Source: CAURNT01 sp963526495
Lineage (GTDB): Bacteria; Fusobacteriota; Fusobacteriia; Fusobacteriales; Leptotrichiaceae
Length of the DNA stretch: 18,606 nt
Assembly (NCBI GenBank): GCA_963526495.1
Contig: CAURNT010000024.1
Span: 1-18,606, forward strand
Direction: 5' to 3'
A program made the position numbers and the translations under genes. Positions within the stretch are counted from its first letter, which is position 1; each line of letters begins with the position of its first letter. Below, piece after piece: positions 1 through 7,361 of this stretch. The notes below the pieces were generated by a model. It was given only the letters and a program-made list of their open reading frames with translations. It searched no databases and was not told the origin of the DNA.

Positions 1-40
1 ATAATTTTCATATATCAATAGAATAATTAGGAGGGAGAAG

Positions 41-793
41 ATGTCAGAATTATTAAGAGTAGAAAACCTGTATGCAGGTGTAGAAGAAAAAGAAATAATT
101 AAGGGATTGGATTTAAAAATTAATAAAGGAGAAATTCATGTAATAATGGGACCAAATGGAGCTGGTAAATCAACACTTGCTTCTATACTTATAGGTCACC
201 CAAAATATGAAATAACAAAAGGAAAAATAATACTTGAAGGAGAAGAAATTCAAGAAGATGCAGTTGATGAAAGAGCAAGAAAAGGATTATTTCTTTCTTT
301 TCAATATCCTGAAGAAATACCAGGTCTTACAGTTGAAGATTTCTTGAGATCTGCAAGAGAAGCTGTAACTGGTGAAAAACAATATATATTTAAGTTTAAT
401 AAGTTATTGAAAGAAAAAATGGCAGAACTTAAAATGGATGAATCTTATGCAAGTAGATATTTAAATGTAGGATTTTCAGGTGGAGAAAAGAAAAAAAATG
501 AAATATTGCAAATGTCTATATTAGAACCTAAACTTGCAATACTTGATGAAACAGATTCAGGATTAGATAGAGATGCGACAAAAATTGTATTTGAAGGAAT
601 TAAAACTCTTAAAAGTACAGATAGATCAATGCTTATAATAACTCATTATGATAAAGTTTTAGAATATTTAGAACCAGATTTCTTCCATATATTAATAGAT
701 GGTAAAATAGTTAAAAGTGGTGGTAAAGAGTTAGCTGAGTTTATAGAAGAAAATGGATATGAAAAATTAAGAGAAACTTTATTAGGAGAATAG
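41..793 (+). CDS. sufC: SufC, Fe-S cluster assembly ATPase
   Basis: Cytosolic ABC-type ATPase that drives the SufBCD scaffold in Fe-S cluster assembly. Visible motifs are Walker A GPNGAGKST at residues 37-45, the Q-loop glutamine at 88 (SFQYP), the signature FSGGE at 145-149, Walker B LAILDE at 165-170 followed by the SufC-typical TDSGLD D-loop, and the switch histidine H202 (THYDK). Length (250 aa) is normal for SufC, and no membrane segment is present. The ATG is preceded by a strong Shine-Dalgarno AGGAGG at 29-34. It is the first gene of a four-gene operon in this window; the upstream promoter, or further upstream genes, lie outside it. The SufB Shine-Dalgarno sits inside its last codons, which suggests translational coupling. 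Identification is secure from the motifs and the neighbours. Confidence 0.97.
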   Translation: MSELLRVENLYAGVEEKEIIKGLDLKINKGEIHVIMGPNGAGKSTLASILIGHPKYEITKGKIILEGEEIQEDAVDERARKGLFLSFQYPEEIPGLTVEDFLRSAREAVTGEKQYIFKFNKLLKEKMAELKMDESYASRYLNVGFSGGEKKKNEILQMSILEPKLAILDETDSGLDRDATKIVFEGIKTLKSTDRSMLIITHYDKVLEYLEPDFFHILIDGKIVKSGGKELAEFIEENGYEKLRETLLGE

Positions 794-795
794 TA

Positions 796-2211
796 ATGGA
801 AATAACAAAGAAAACATATATAGCTGATGTCGAGCGTGGTATATATGATATTAAAGATGAAATGTTACATACTTTTACTACTGGTAAAGGATTAAATGAG
901 GATGTAGTAAGAAAAATATCAGAAAAGAAAAATGAACCACAATGGATGTTAGAAAAAAGACTTGAAGCTTTAAAAATATTTGAATCTAAGCCTATGCCTA
1001 CTTGGAGTACAGACTTATCGGATTTAGATATAGATGAAATAATACATTATTTAGAAACTGAATCAGAAAATATGAATAATTCTTGGGATGATGTACCTGA
1101 GTATATTAAAAAAACTTTTGATAGATTAGGTATACCTGAAGCTGAAAAACACAGTCTTTCAGGAGTGGGAGCTCAGTATGATTCAAATGTTGTTTATCAT
1201 AGTTTAAATGAAGAATTAAAAGCTCAAGGGGTAATATATACAGATATAGAAACAGCATTAGTAGAACATGAAGATATTATTAAAAAATATTTTATGAGTC
1301 TAATAACACCTAATGATCATAAATTTGCTGCACTTCATGGAGCAGTTTGGTCAGGAGGTTCATTTGTTTATGTTCCTAAAGGAGTTAAGGTTGAAAAACC
1401 TCTTCAATCATATTTTAGACTTAATGCATCAGAATCTGGTCAATTTGAGCATACTTTGATTATAGTTGAAGAAGATGCATATCTTCATTTTATAGAAGGG
1501 TGTTCTGCACCTAAATATTTTAAAAATGCATTACATGCAGGAGCAGTAGAGTTATTTGTTGCTAAAAATGCCAAACTTCGTTATTCAACTATAGAAAATT
1601 GGTCTAAAAATTTATATAATCTTAACACTAAAAGAGCAATAGTTGAAGAAAATGGAACAATAGAATGGATATCAGGTTCATTTGGCTCACGTGTAACAAA
1701 CCTATTTCCTATGAGTATATTAAATGGTCCTAGGGCAACTTGTGAATTTACAGGAGTTACTTTTGCTGCTGCTGGTCAATTTTTGGATACAGGATGTAAA
1801 ATAATACATGCTGCACCATATACAACTTCTAATGTTTCATCTAAATCAATTTCTAAAAATGGTGGAGGATGTTTTTATAGAAGCTTACTTAAAGTAGTTC
1901 CAGGAGCTCATCATTGTAAAGCTACTGCTGAATGTGAATCATTAATGTTAGATAATAATGGTTCTGCTTCTCATACTATGCCTATAATAGAAGTAAATAC
2001 AGATGATATAGATATAGGACACGAAGCATCGATAGGAAGAATAAGTGATGAAGCTATATTTTATTTAATGAGTAGAGGTATAAGTGAGGATGAAGCTAAA
2101 CTTATGATAATTAGGGGATTTGTTGAACCAATATCTAAGGAACTTCCTTTAGAATATGCAGTTGAATTAAATAAATTAATAGAATTAGAATTAGAAGGGA
2201 CTATAGGATAG
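796..2211 (+). CDS. sufB: SufB, Fe-S cluster assembly scaffold
   Basis: Core scaffold subunit of the SufBCD complex, where the nascent Fe-S cluster is built with sulfur passed from SufS. The 471-aa protein has the usual family length, with an N-terminal helical part (about 1-120) and the C-terminal beta-helix core. Cys380 in AECESLML and Glu410 in IGHEASIG probably match the catalytic Cys405 and Glu434 of E. coli SufB; this is inferred by motif position, not by alignment. The C-terminal IFYLMSRGI stretch is typical of SufB/SufD and recurs in the next gene as LFYLMSRGF. It starts 2 nt after the sufC stop, with Shine-Dalgarno AGGAG at 784-788 inside the end of sufC. Confidence 0.97.
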   Translation: MEITKKTYIADVERGIYDIKDEMLHTFTTGKGLNEDVVRKISEKKNEPQWMLEKRLEALKIFESKPMPTWSTDLSDLDIDEIIHYLETESENMNNSWDDVPEYIKKTFDRLGIPEAEKHSLSGVGAQYDSNVVYHSLNEELKAQGVIYTDIETALVEHEDIIKKYFMSLITPNDHKFAALHGAVWSGGSFVYVPKGVKVEKPLQSYFRLNASESGQFEHTLIIVEEDAYLHFIEGCSAPKYFKNALHAGAVELFVAKNAKLRYSTIENWSKNLYNLNTKRAIVEENGTIEWISGSFGSRVTNLFPMSILNGPRATCEFTGVTFAAAGQFLDTGCKIIHAAPYTTSNVSSKSISKNGGGCFYRSLLKVVPGAHHCKATAECESLMLDNNGSASHTMPIIEVNTDDIDIGHEASIGRISDEAIFYLMSRGISEDEAKLMIIRGFVEPISKELPLEYAVELNKLIELELEGTIG

Positions 2212-2219
2212 GTGGAAGT

Positions 2220-3344
2220 ATGAAAAAAGAAAAGAAATTTTCTCCTAAGGTTCAGGAGACGATAGATTTATTAAAATCTGCAGTTGCCTCAGAGGCTAAA
2301 AAAGCTACACCTAAAAAACAAAATCTTTCTTTTGAAAAACCTAAATGGAAAAGAATAAATTATGAAGTTAAAGGTGTTTCTAAAATATATGAATTTAATA
2401 ATGTTATAATTAAAGGTTTAGATTCTGAAAATATATTAGTAAATAGTGATGTAGAAGTAGGAATGAGACTTAGTAATTATTTTAAAAATGAATCAGAAAA
2501 ATATTCTAATGTTAGAAAAAATATACAAATAAATAAAGGTAAGAAAGAAAATATTTTTATAGAATTTAATTTAGATAGTAATAATTCAACATTAGTAGAT
2601 GTTTTTAATATATACATGAATAAGGGCTCTGATGCAAGAATATTTATTAAGTATAATGGAATTGATGAAGAGTATACATATCATAATGGATATATTAAGA
2701 TAATTGCTGAAGAAGAATCAAAACTTGATATATTTGTAATGCAAAATTTAAATTTAAATTCTGAAAACTTTTTAAGTATGGATATAGATGTTAAAAGAGA
2801 TGCAGATGTTAAATATTATGGAATTGAATTAGGGGGCGAAGTTAATGTTACATCAGTTTCTTCTAATTTACTTGAAGATGATTCTAAATCACTTTTAATG
2901 CCAATATACTTGTCTGATAAAGAAAGAAAAACAGATTATGAATATACTTTAAACTTTTTTGGTAAAAGAACTATAGCAGATATTGATGCGAGAGGAGTAA
3001 CAAAAGATAAGGCTGTTAAAGTATTTAGAGGAAATTTAGTTTTTGAAAGATTTTCTACTAAATCAGAAGGATCAGAATCAGAATTTTCTATACTTTTAGA
3101 TAAAACAGTAAATGCTCATTCTATACCTACATTATTTTGTGATGAAGATGATGTTATAGGGGCACATTCTGCAAGTATAGGTAAAATAGATCAAGATAAA
3201 TTATTTTATTTAATGAGTAGAGGATTTAGTGAAAAAGCAGCTAAAAGACTAGTTGTAGAATCTTCATTTGGACCTGTATTTGATGCGATTGAAGATGAAA
3301 AAATAGTGGAAGAAATAAAAGAGATAATTGGAAGAAGGATTTAA
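2220..3344 (+). CDS. sufD: SufD, Fe-S cluster assembly scaffold subunit
   Basis: Paralogue and partner of SufB; the SufB-SufD heterodimer with SufC forms the cluster-building complex. The C-terminal third carries the family signature, including DDVIGAHSASIG with His316, probably the counterpart of the functional His360 of E. coli SufD, then LFYLMSRGF at about 328-336. The N-terminal half is Lys/Glu/Asn-rich and diverges from well-known SufD proteins, as is common for this subunit. Length (374 aa) is slightly below the E. coli protein. The start is supported by an AGGTGGA-type Shine-Dalgarno overlapping the sufB stop, 8 nt after it. Assignment rests on the C-terminal core and operon position. 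Confidence 0.93.
   Translation: MKKEKKFSPKVQETIDLLKSAVASEAKKATPKKQNLSFEKPKWKRINYEVKGVSKIYEFNNVIIKGLDSENILVNSDVEVGMRLSNYFKNESEKYSNVRKNIQINKGKKENIFIEFNLDSNNSTLVDVFNIYMNKGSDARIFIKYNGIDEEYTYHNGYIKIIAEEESKLDIFVMQNLNLNSENFLSMDIDVKRDADVKYYGIELGGEVNVTSVSSNLLEDDSKSLLMPIYLSDKERKTDYEYTLNFFGKRTIADIDARGVTKDKAVKVFRGNLVFERFSTKSEGSESEFSILLDKTVNAHSIPTLFCDEDDVIGAHSASIGKIDQDKLFYLMSRGFSEKAAKRLVVESSFGPVFDAIEDEKIVEEIKEIIGRRI
3334..3339 (+). promoter_or_regulatory. Shine-Dalgarno deciding the sufS start
   Basis: GAAGGA lies 6 nt before the ATG at 3346. The frame is open back to a TTG at 3328 inside sufD, but that start has no comparable ribosome site and would add six non-conserved residues. The ATG at 3346 is therefore preferred. 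Confidence 0.7.
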
Positions 3345-3345
3345 T

Positions 3346-4557
3346 ATGGATGAATTTAAAAAAGATTTTCCATTGATAAATAATCTTGATATACATTATT
3401 TAGATAGTGCAGCTACAACTCAAAAACCATATATGATACTTGAGGAAATAGATAAGTATTATAGTTTTAGTAATGGAAATGCAGGAAGGGGCTCTCATAA
3501 ATTAGCTATAGAAAATACTAAAATTATTGAAGATGTAAGAGCTAAAGTTGCAGAATTTGTAGGTGTTTTTAATAAAAAACAGATAGTATTTACTAAAAAT
3601 AGTACTGAATCTTTGAATATGATAGCTTTTTCTTATGCTTTAAATATTTTAAATAAAGATGATGAGATAATAATTGCAATTTCAAACCATCATTCAAATA
3701 TTATACCTTGGCAAGAGGTTGCAAAAAAAACAGGAGCAAGACTTAGATATTTATATTTGAATAAAGATGGTAGTTTGGATATGAAACAATTTGGGTATAT
3801 GTTGAGTAAAAGAGTGAAGTTAGTTTCTATTTCAAGTGTTGTTAACACTACTGGAGTAATTCAAGATTTTAATGAGGTTATAGAATTATCTCATAGATTT
3901 GGAGCAAAAGTTATACTTGATTGTGCCCAGTCTATAATTCATTTTAAACATGAATTTGATAAATGGGATGTTGATTTTGGAGTGTTTTCAGGTCATAAAA
4001 TGTTTTCTGGATTTGGTGTAGGTATACTTTTTGGTAAAAAGGAATTACTTGATGAAATGCAACCTTTTATTTTTGGTGGAGATATGGTTGAATATGTAGA
4101 AGAAGATAGTTCTACCTTCAAAGATGTTCCTCATAAATTTGAAGGGGGAACTTTAAATGTTGAAAGTATAAAAACACTAGGTGTAGCTATTGACTATATT
4201 AATAGTATTGGATATCATAGAATATATGAACATGAAAAAGAATTAATGCGTTATGCACAACTTTCTCTTGCTTTACTTGATTTTGTTGAAATATATTATC
4301 CAGAATCTGATAGAGTAGGAATTATACCCTTTAATGTAAAAGGAGTTCATTCTCATGACAGTGCATTTATACTAGATAATATGAATGTAGCTGTAAGATC
4401 TGGTCAACACTGTACTGCACCACTTATGAAGTATATGGGTGTAAACTCATGTTGTAGAGCGAGTTTTGGGATATATAATACAAAAGAAGATGTTGATGCA
4501 CTTGTTGGTGCTTTGAAAGAAGTAAATAGAGTATTTAATGAAAATAAGGAGAAGTAA
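3346..4557 (+). CDS. sufS: SufS, cysteine desulfurase (class V aminotransferase)
   Basis: PLP-dependent desulfurase that removes sulfur from L-cysteine and supplies it as persulfide for Fe-S cluster assembly. From the ATG at 3346 it has 403 aa, the normal SufS length. Visible residues are His116 in NHHSNIIPW (stacks on PLP), Asp192/Gln195 in LDCAQS, the PLP Schiff-base Lys218 in SGHKMFSG, and the catalytic Cys356 in RSGQHCTAP, the hallmark of group II (SufS/CsdA) enzymes. It begins 1 nt after the sufD stop and is the last gene of the operon; its stop codon lies in the loop of a terminator hairpin. SufS normally needs SufU or SufE as sulfur acceptor, and neither is next to it here. The longer TTG start at 3328 is unlikely. 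Confidence 0.96.
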   Translation: MDEFKKDFPLINNLDIHYLDSAATTQKPYMILEEIDKYYSFSNGNAGRGSHKLAIENTKIIEDVRAKVAEFVGVFNKKQIVFTKNSTESLNMIAFSYALNILNKDDEIIIAISNHHSNIIPWQEVAKKTGARLRYLYLNKDGSLDMKQFGYMLSKRVKLVSISSVVNTTGVIQDFNEVIELSHRFGAKVILDCAQSIIHFKHEFDKWDVDFGVFSGHKMFSGFGVGILFGKKELLDEMQPFIFGGDMVEYVEEDSSTFKDVPHKFEGGTLNVESIKTLGVAIDYINSIGYHRIYEHEKELMRYAQLSLALLDFVEIYYPESDRVGIIPFNVKGVHSHDSAFILDNMNVAVRSGQHCTAPLMKYMGVNSCCRASFGIYNTKEDVDALVGALKEVNRVFNENKEK

Positions 4558-4570
4558 TTCTCCTTATTTT
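4541..4570. terminator. Bidirectional terminator between convergent genes
   Basis: A perfect 13-bp stem (4541-4553 with 4558-4570) closes a 4-nt loop GTAA, a GNRA-type tetraloop when read on the plus strand. The loop and its edge contain the sufS TAA stop (4555-4557), and the right arm runs into the reverse-strand stop at 4569-4571. Each arm ends in a T-rich run in its own reading direction, so it can end transcription from both sides. Confidence 0.88.
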
Positions 4571-4898
4571 ATAAATTAATTTTATTCATTATCTTTTCTA
4601 TGAATTTAAATTTAAATACCTCTTTTTTGTATGCATGATATGCTGTAATTATAACAATAATACTCAAAACTAAATTTAATAAAGTAAATAAATAAGTTAT
4701 TGCTGAAAAAATAGTAAGCAATGAAAACGCTATACTAAATAATAAAGATTGTTTTGCATAATCTCTTACAAAGGTATTGTTAGGTTCAAAAATTAAAGCA
4801 CCTAATGAAATTATTATTCCTACTCCTGTAATTAGACTACATATCAATACTACAAAAGATACTATATTTTCTTTTAAACCACCTATTGAATTATTCAT
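4569..4898 (-). CDS. Small membrane protein, DUF4870/Tic20-like
   Basis: A 109-aa protein with hydrophobic segments at about residues 11-37, 50-70 and 71-88, followed by a basic tail. The middle motif FVRDYAKQSLLFSIAF and the end motif AYHAYKKEVFKFKFIEKI resemble the DUF4870 (Tic20-like) pattern, in which an 'F...H/Y.K.AL.F' helix is followed by a terminal 'A..A...G..Y.YP' segment. Function of the family in bacteria is unknown. A purine-rich Shine-Dalgarno (AGGAAG) precedes the ATG, and a good promoter lies just upstream at 4929-4957, so the gene can be read on its own. It converges on sufS and shares its terminator. Family assignment is by pattern only. Confidence 0.7.
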   Translation of the reverse strand: MNNSIGGLKENIVSFVVLICSLITGVGIIISLGALIFEPNNTFVRDYAKQSLLFSIAFSLLTIFSAITYLFTLLNLVLSIIVIITAYHAYKKEVFKFKFIEKIMNKINL

Positions 4899-4928
4899 AT
4901 ATTTCTTCCTTTCTTGTATTTTTAAGTT

Positions 4929-4957
4929 ATTATAACAAAAAAGTTTAGTATTGTCTA
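4929..4957 (-). promoter_or_regulatory. Sigma-70-like promoter for the DUF4870-like gene
   Basis: Reading the minus strand, TAGACA (4957-4952) and TATAAT (4934-4929) are 17 nt apart. The -35 box begins right after the stop codon of the upstream EIIA gene, so the small membrane protein gene has its own promoter in addition to any read-through. Confidence 0.75.
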
Positions 4958-5404
4958 TTATTGAATTTTATTAATAATTTCTAATACTTCATCAATATTT
5001 TTACTATGTTTAATTAGTTGTGATAAATCTTTGTCTATGATACTACGAGATAAAGACATAAGCATATCTATGTGTAAATCTTCATAATTAGGTTTGATTA
5101 AAAGAACGAAAACATATTTAACTCTATCGTTTTCATCATTCCATTTAATAGAATTTTTAAGACGTATAAACATAAGAGTATTTTCTATAACTTTTTTGCT
5201 TTTTACATGAGGAATAGCAAAATGAGAACCTAGAAAAGTTTTAATTTGTTTTTCTTTATTGTTCATTTTTTCTAAAATTCTTTCAGGATTTTCAATTCTT
5301 TCTTTTTCTGTAAGCTCTTTGATTATAAAATCAAATAGTTCTTTTTTGTTAGAAATTTCTAAATCATCATAAAATAAATCTTTTTTACATAGTGTTAAAG
5401 ACAT
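4958..5404 (-). CDS. PTS EIIA component, fructose/mannitol type (PTS_EIIA_2)
   Basis: Single-domain EIIA of the sugar phosphotransferase system, 148 aa from the chosen start. The family active site is clear: GSHFAIPHVKS, with phosphorylatable His66 and the nearby His61, then the later DLHIDMLMSLSR helix typical of this fold. No EIIB, EIIC, HPr or regulator domain is fused, and no other PTS gene is nearby. It could serve a sugar PTS encoded elsewhere or act as a regulatory PtsN-like protein; the sequence does not decide this. An ATG at 5411-5413 is directly abutted by the ribosome site and cannot be used well, so the ATG at 5402-5404 is chosen, 9 nt from AGGAG. Confidence 0.88.
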   Translation of the reverse strand: MSLTLCKKDLFYDDLEISNKKELFDFIIKELTEKERIENPERILEKMNNKEKQIKTFLGSHFAIPHVKSKKVIENTLMFIRLKNSIKWNDENDRVKYVFVLLIKPNYEDLHIDMLMSLSRSIIDKDLSQLIKHSKNIDEVLEIINKIQ

Positions 5405-5413
5405 AATGATCAT

Positions 5414-5418
5414 CTCCT
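5414..5418 (-). promoter_or_regulatory. Shine-Dalgarno deciding the EIIA start
   Basis: AGGAG on the minus strand has zero spacing to the ATG at 5413 but 9 nt to the ATG at 5404. The downstream start (MSLTL) is therefore preferred over the three-residue longer form (MIIM). Confidence 0.75.
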
Positions 5419-5431
5419 AATTTTATTATTT

Positions 5432-5447
5432 GTATAATATATTATAC
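5432..5447. promoter_or_regulatory. 16-bp perfect palindrome over the EIIA -10 box
   Basis: GTATAATATATTATAC is self-complementary over 16 bp and includes the -10 hexamer of the EIIA promoter (5441-5446 on the minus strand). It could be an operator. A by-chance AT palindrome in such AT-rich DNA is also possible. Confidence 0.45.
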
Positions 5448-5468
5448 CTTGAAAAAAAATTAAGGCAA
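5441..5468 (-). promoter_or_regulatory. Sigma-70-like promoter for the EIIA gene
   Basis: On the minus strand, TTGCCT (5468-5463) and TATAAT (5446-5441) are 16 nt apart and lie just upstream of the AGGAG ribosome site. This gives a leader of roughly 30 nt. Confidence 0.7.
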
Positions 5469-5504
5469 ATACTTAATTTGAACGAATAAAGTTTTGTTAC
5501 ATTT

Positions 5505-5611
5505 AATAGGCTGTAGATAGCATAATAAAAAGGATTGTTGATATTTTATTTTGATAAAAATATTTTTATAAGCTAATCAAAGTATTTTTGAAATCAATAT
5601 GAAAGCCTATT
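5505..5611. repeat. 107-bp AT-rich segment bounded by 8-bp inverted repeats
   Basis: The spacer between the divergent EIIA and metal-transporter promoters (about 5469-5641) holds no convincing gene. It contains AATAGGCT at 5505-5512 and its exact inverse AGCCTATT at 5604-5611, and a 16-bp AT-only palindrome at 5554-5569. No clear flanking target duplication is seen. It might be a regulatory stem, a decayed short mobile element, or chance. Confidence 0.25.
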
Positions 5612-5641
5612 TATAGGGAGTTTTCGTAAATGATAATTTGA

Positions 5642-5670
5642 TTGACAAAGTAATTAAAATGTTGTAATAT
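5642..5670 (+). promoter_or_regulatory. Promoter of the metal ABC importer operon
   Basis: Consensus TTGACA (5642-5647) and TAATAT (5665-5670) are 17 nt apart. The predicted start near 5677 leaves only about a 25-nt leader, too short for a metal riboswitch, so any metal control should act through a protein repressor at or near the promoter. Confidence 0.82.
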
Positions 5671-5702
5671 TAGATTATAATAAGCAAAGGAGAGGATTAT
5701 GA

Positions 5703-6629
5703 ATGAAAAATTTTAAAAAACTTTTAGTTTTATTTGTTATGTTCGTGGTTGCAATTTCTTGCGGTTCAAAAGCAGGTGCTGATGCAACAAGTACAGAAGG
5801 GAAGAAGATAAAAGTTACAACAACTTTAAATTATTACGTAGACTTATTAAATCAAATAGGTGGAGATAAAGTTGAAATTACAGGTCTTATGAAAGAAGGA
5901 GAAGATCCACATTTATATGTTGCAACAGCTGGAGATGTTGAAAAATTAAACAGTGCTGATTTAGTTGTTTATGGTGGACTTCATTTAGAAGGTAAAATGG
6001 TTGATATCTTTGATAAGTTACAAGGTAGAGAAGTTCTTAATTTAGGTGATGCTTTAGATAAATCTCAATTAACTAAAGTTGACGATGAACTTTATGATCC
6101 ACATGTATGGTTTAATACTCAATTTTGGGCATTACAAGCTAAAGCAGTTGCTGATAAATTATCAAGTATGGATGCAGCTAATAAAGATTATTACCAAGCA
6201 AATCTTGAAAAATATATGAAAGATTTAGATGAAGCTACTAAGTATATTCAAGATAGAATTAATGAAATACCAGAAGGGTCAAGATATTTAGTTACAGCTC
6301 ATGATGCGTTTGGATATTTCTCTAAACAATTTGGATTGAAAGTTGAATCTATACAAGGTGTTTCAACTGATTCTGAAGTAAGTACTAAGAGAATAGAAGA
6401 ATTAGCACAATTTATAGCTGATAATAAAATAAAAGCAATATTTACTGAATCATCTGTATCACCTGCAAGTATTCACGCTCTTGAAGAAGCAGTTAAAGCA
6501 AAAGGTTGGGAAATTAAAATAGGAGATGAATTATATTCAGATTCTATGGGTGATAAAGAACATGATACAGACACATATATTAAAACAATAAAGGCTAATG
6601 CAGATAAAATTGCAAATGCATTAAAATAG
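5703..6629 (+). CDS. troA: Metal ABC transporter substrate-binding lipoprotein (TroA/ZnuA family)
   Basis: Surface lipoprotein that captures Mn2+ or Zn2+ for the importer encoded downstream. A 19-residue signal peptide ends in the lipobox AISC, with Cys20 as the lipidated residue. The cluster A-I metal ligands can be placed: His70 (EDPHLY), His134 (DPHVWF), His200 (TAHDAFGYF) and Asp280 (LYSDSMGD). This His/His/His/Asp set matches the TroA/ZnuA pattern rather than the PsaA-type set, which has Glu at the third site. The long His-rich loop of many ZnuA proteins is absent. Length 308 aa is normal. It is the first gene of a four-gene operon with its own consensus promoter. Metal preference (Zn versus Mn) is not settled by sequence; the troA name reflects the operon layout. 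Confidence 0.93.
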   Translation: MKNFKKLLVLFVMFVVAISCGSKAGADATSTEGKKIKVTTTLNYYVDLLNQIGGDKVEITGLMKEGEDPHLYVATAGDVEKLNSADLVVYGGLHLEGKMVDIFDKLQGREVLNLGDALDKSQLTKVDDELYDPHVWFNTQFWALQAKAVADKLSSMDAANKDYYQANLEKYMKDLDEATKYIQDRINEIPEGSRYLVTAHDAFGYFSKQFGLKVESIQGVSTDSEVSTKRIEELAQFIADNKIKAIFTESSVSPASIHALEEAVKAKGWEIKIGDELYSDSMGDKEHDTDTYIKTIKANADKIANALK

Positions 6630-6641
6630 GATAGGAGTAAT

Positions 6642-7361
6642 ATGAAGGTTATTGAAATTGAAAAATTAGTAGTTGCTTATGATGAAGATAAGCCGGTTTT
6701 AGATAATTTTAATTTAGACATAGAAAAAGGGAAGATGACAGCTTTTGTAGGACCTAATGGTGCAGGTAAATCAACATTAATTAAGGCAATATTAGAATTT
6801 GTAAAACCAATAACTGGAAGTATAACAATTAATGGTAAAAAATATGCACAAGAAAAAAAGAAAATAGCGTATGTTCCTCAAAGAGGTAGTGTTGACTGGG
6901 ATTTTCCAACTACTTTATATGATGTTGTTGAAATGGGAAGTTATGGAAGAGTTGGGTTCTTAAAAAGAGTGCCCAAAAGTGAAAAAAATAGAGTTATGGA
7001 AGCAATAGAAAAAGTTGATATGTTAGAATATGTAGATAGACAAATTTCTCAATTATCTGGAGGACAACAACAAAGAGTATTTATAGCTCGTGCATTAGTT
7101 CAAGATGCTGAAATCTACTTATTAGATGAACCTTTTCAAGGAATAGATAAAAAAACAGAAGGTTCTATAGTTAAAATATTAAAAGGACTTAAGGAAGAGG
7201 GTAAAACTGTAATAGTAGTACATCATGATCTTCAAACAGTTCCTGAATATTTTGATGAAGTAGTTTTGATTAATAGAAAAGTAATTGCAAGTGGTAAAGT
7301 AAATGAAGTGTTTACTAAAGAAAATATAGATGAAACATATAAAAAGAGTATGGATATGTGA
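6642..7361 (+). CDS. troB: Metal ABC transporter ATP-binding protein (TroB/MntB/ZnuC family)
   Basis: Cytosolic ATPase that powers the metal importer. Walker A GPNGAGKST at 37-45, Q-loop at Gln80, signature LSGGQ at 138-142, Walker B IYLLDE at 158-163 and switch histidine in VVHHDL at about 194-195 are all intact. The stretch after the Q-loop, VPQRGSVDWDFPTT with DVVEMGSYGRVG following, is characteristic of Mn/Zn-type ATPases. The ATG has AGGAG at 6633-6637, 12 nt after the lipoprotein gene. The TGA stop overlaps the GTG start of the next gene by 4 nt. Confidence 0.95.
   Translation: MKVIEIEKLVVAYDEDKPVLDNFNLDIEKGKMTAFVGPNGAGKSTLIKAILEFVKPITGSITINGKKYAQEKKKIAYVPQRGSVDWDFPTTLYDVVEMGSYGRVGFLKRVPKSEKNRVMEAIEKVDMLEYVDRQISQLSGGQQQRVFIARALVQDAEIYLLDEPFQGIDKKTEGSIVKILKGLKEEGKTVIVVHHDLQTVPEYFDEVVLINRKVIASGKVNEVFTKENIDETYKKSMDM

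Noticed and set aside
5671..5702. Metal riboswitch upstream of the metal importer
   Set aside because: The consensus promoter ends at 5670, leaving about 25 nt of leader, too short for any known metal-sensing RNA.
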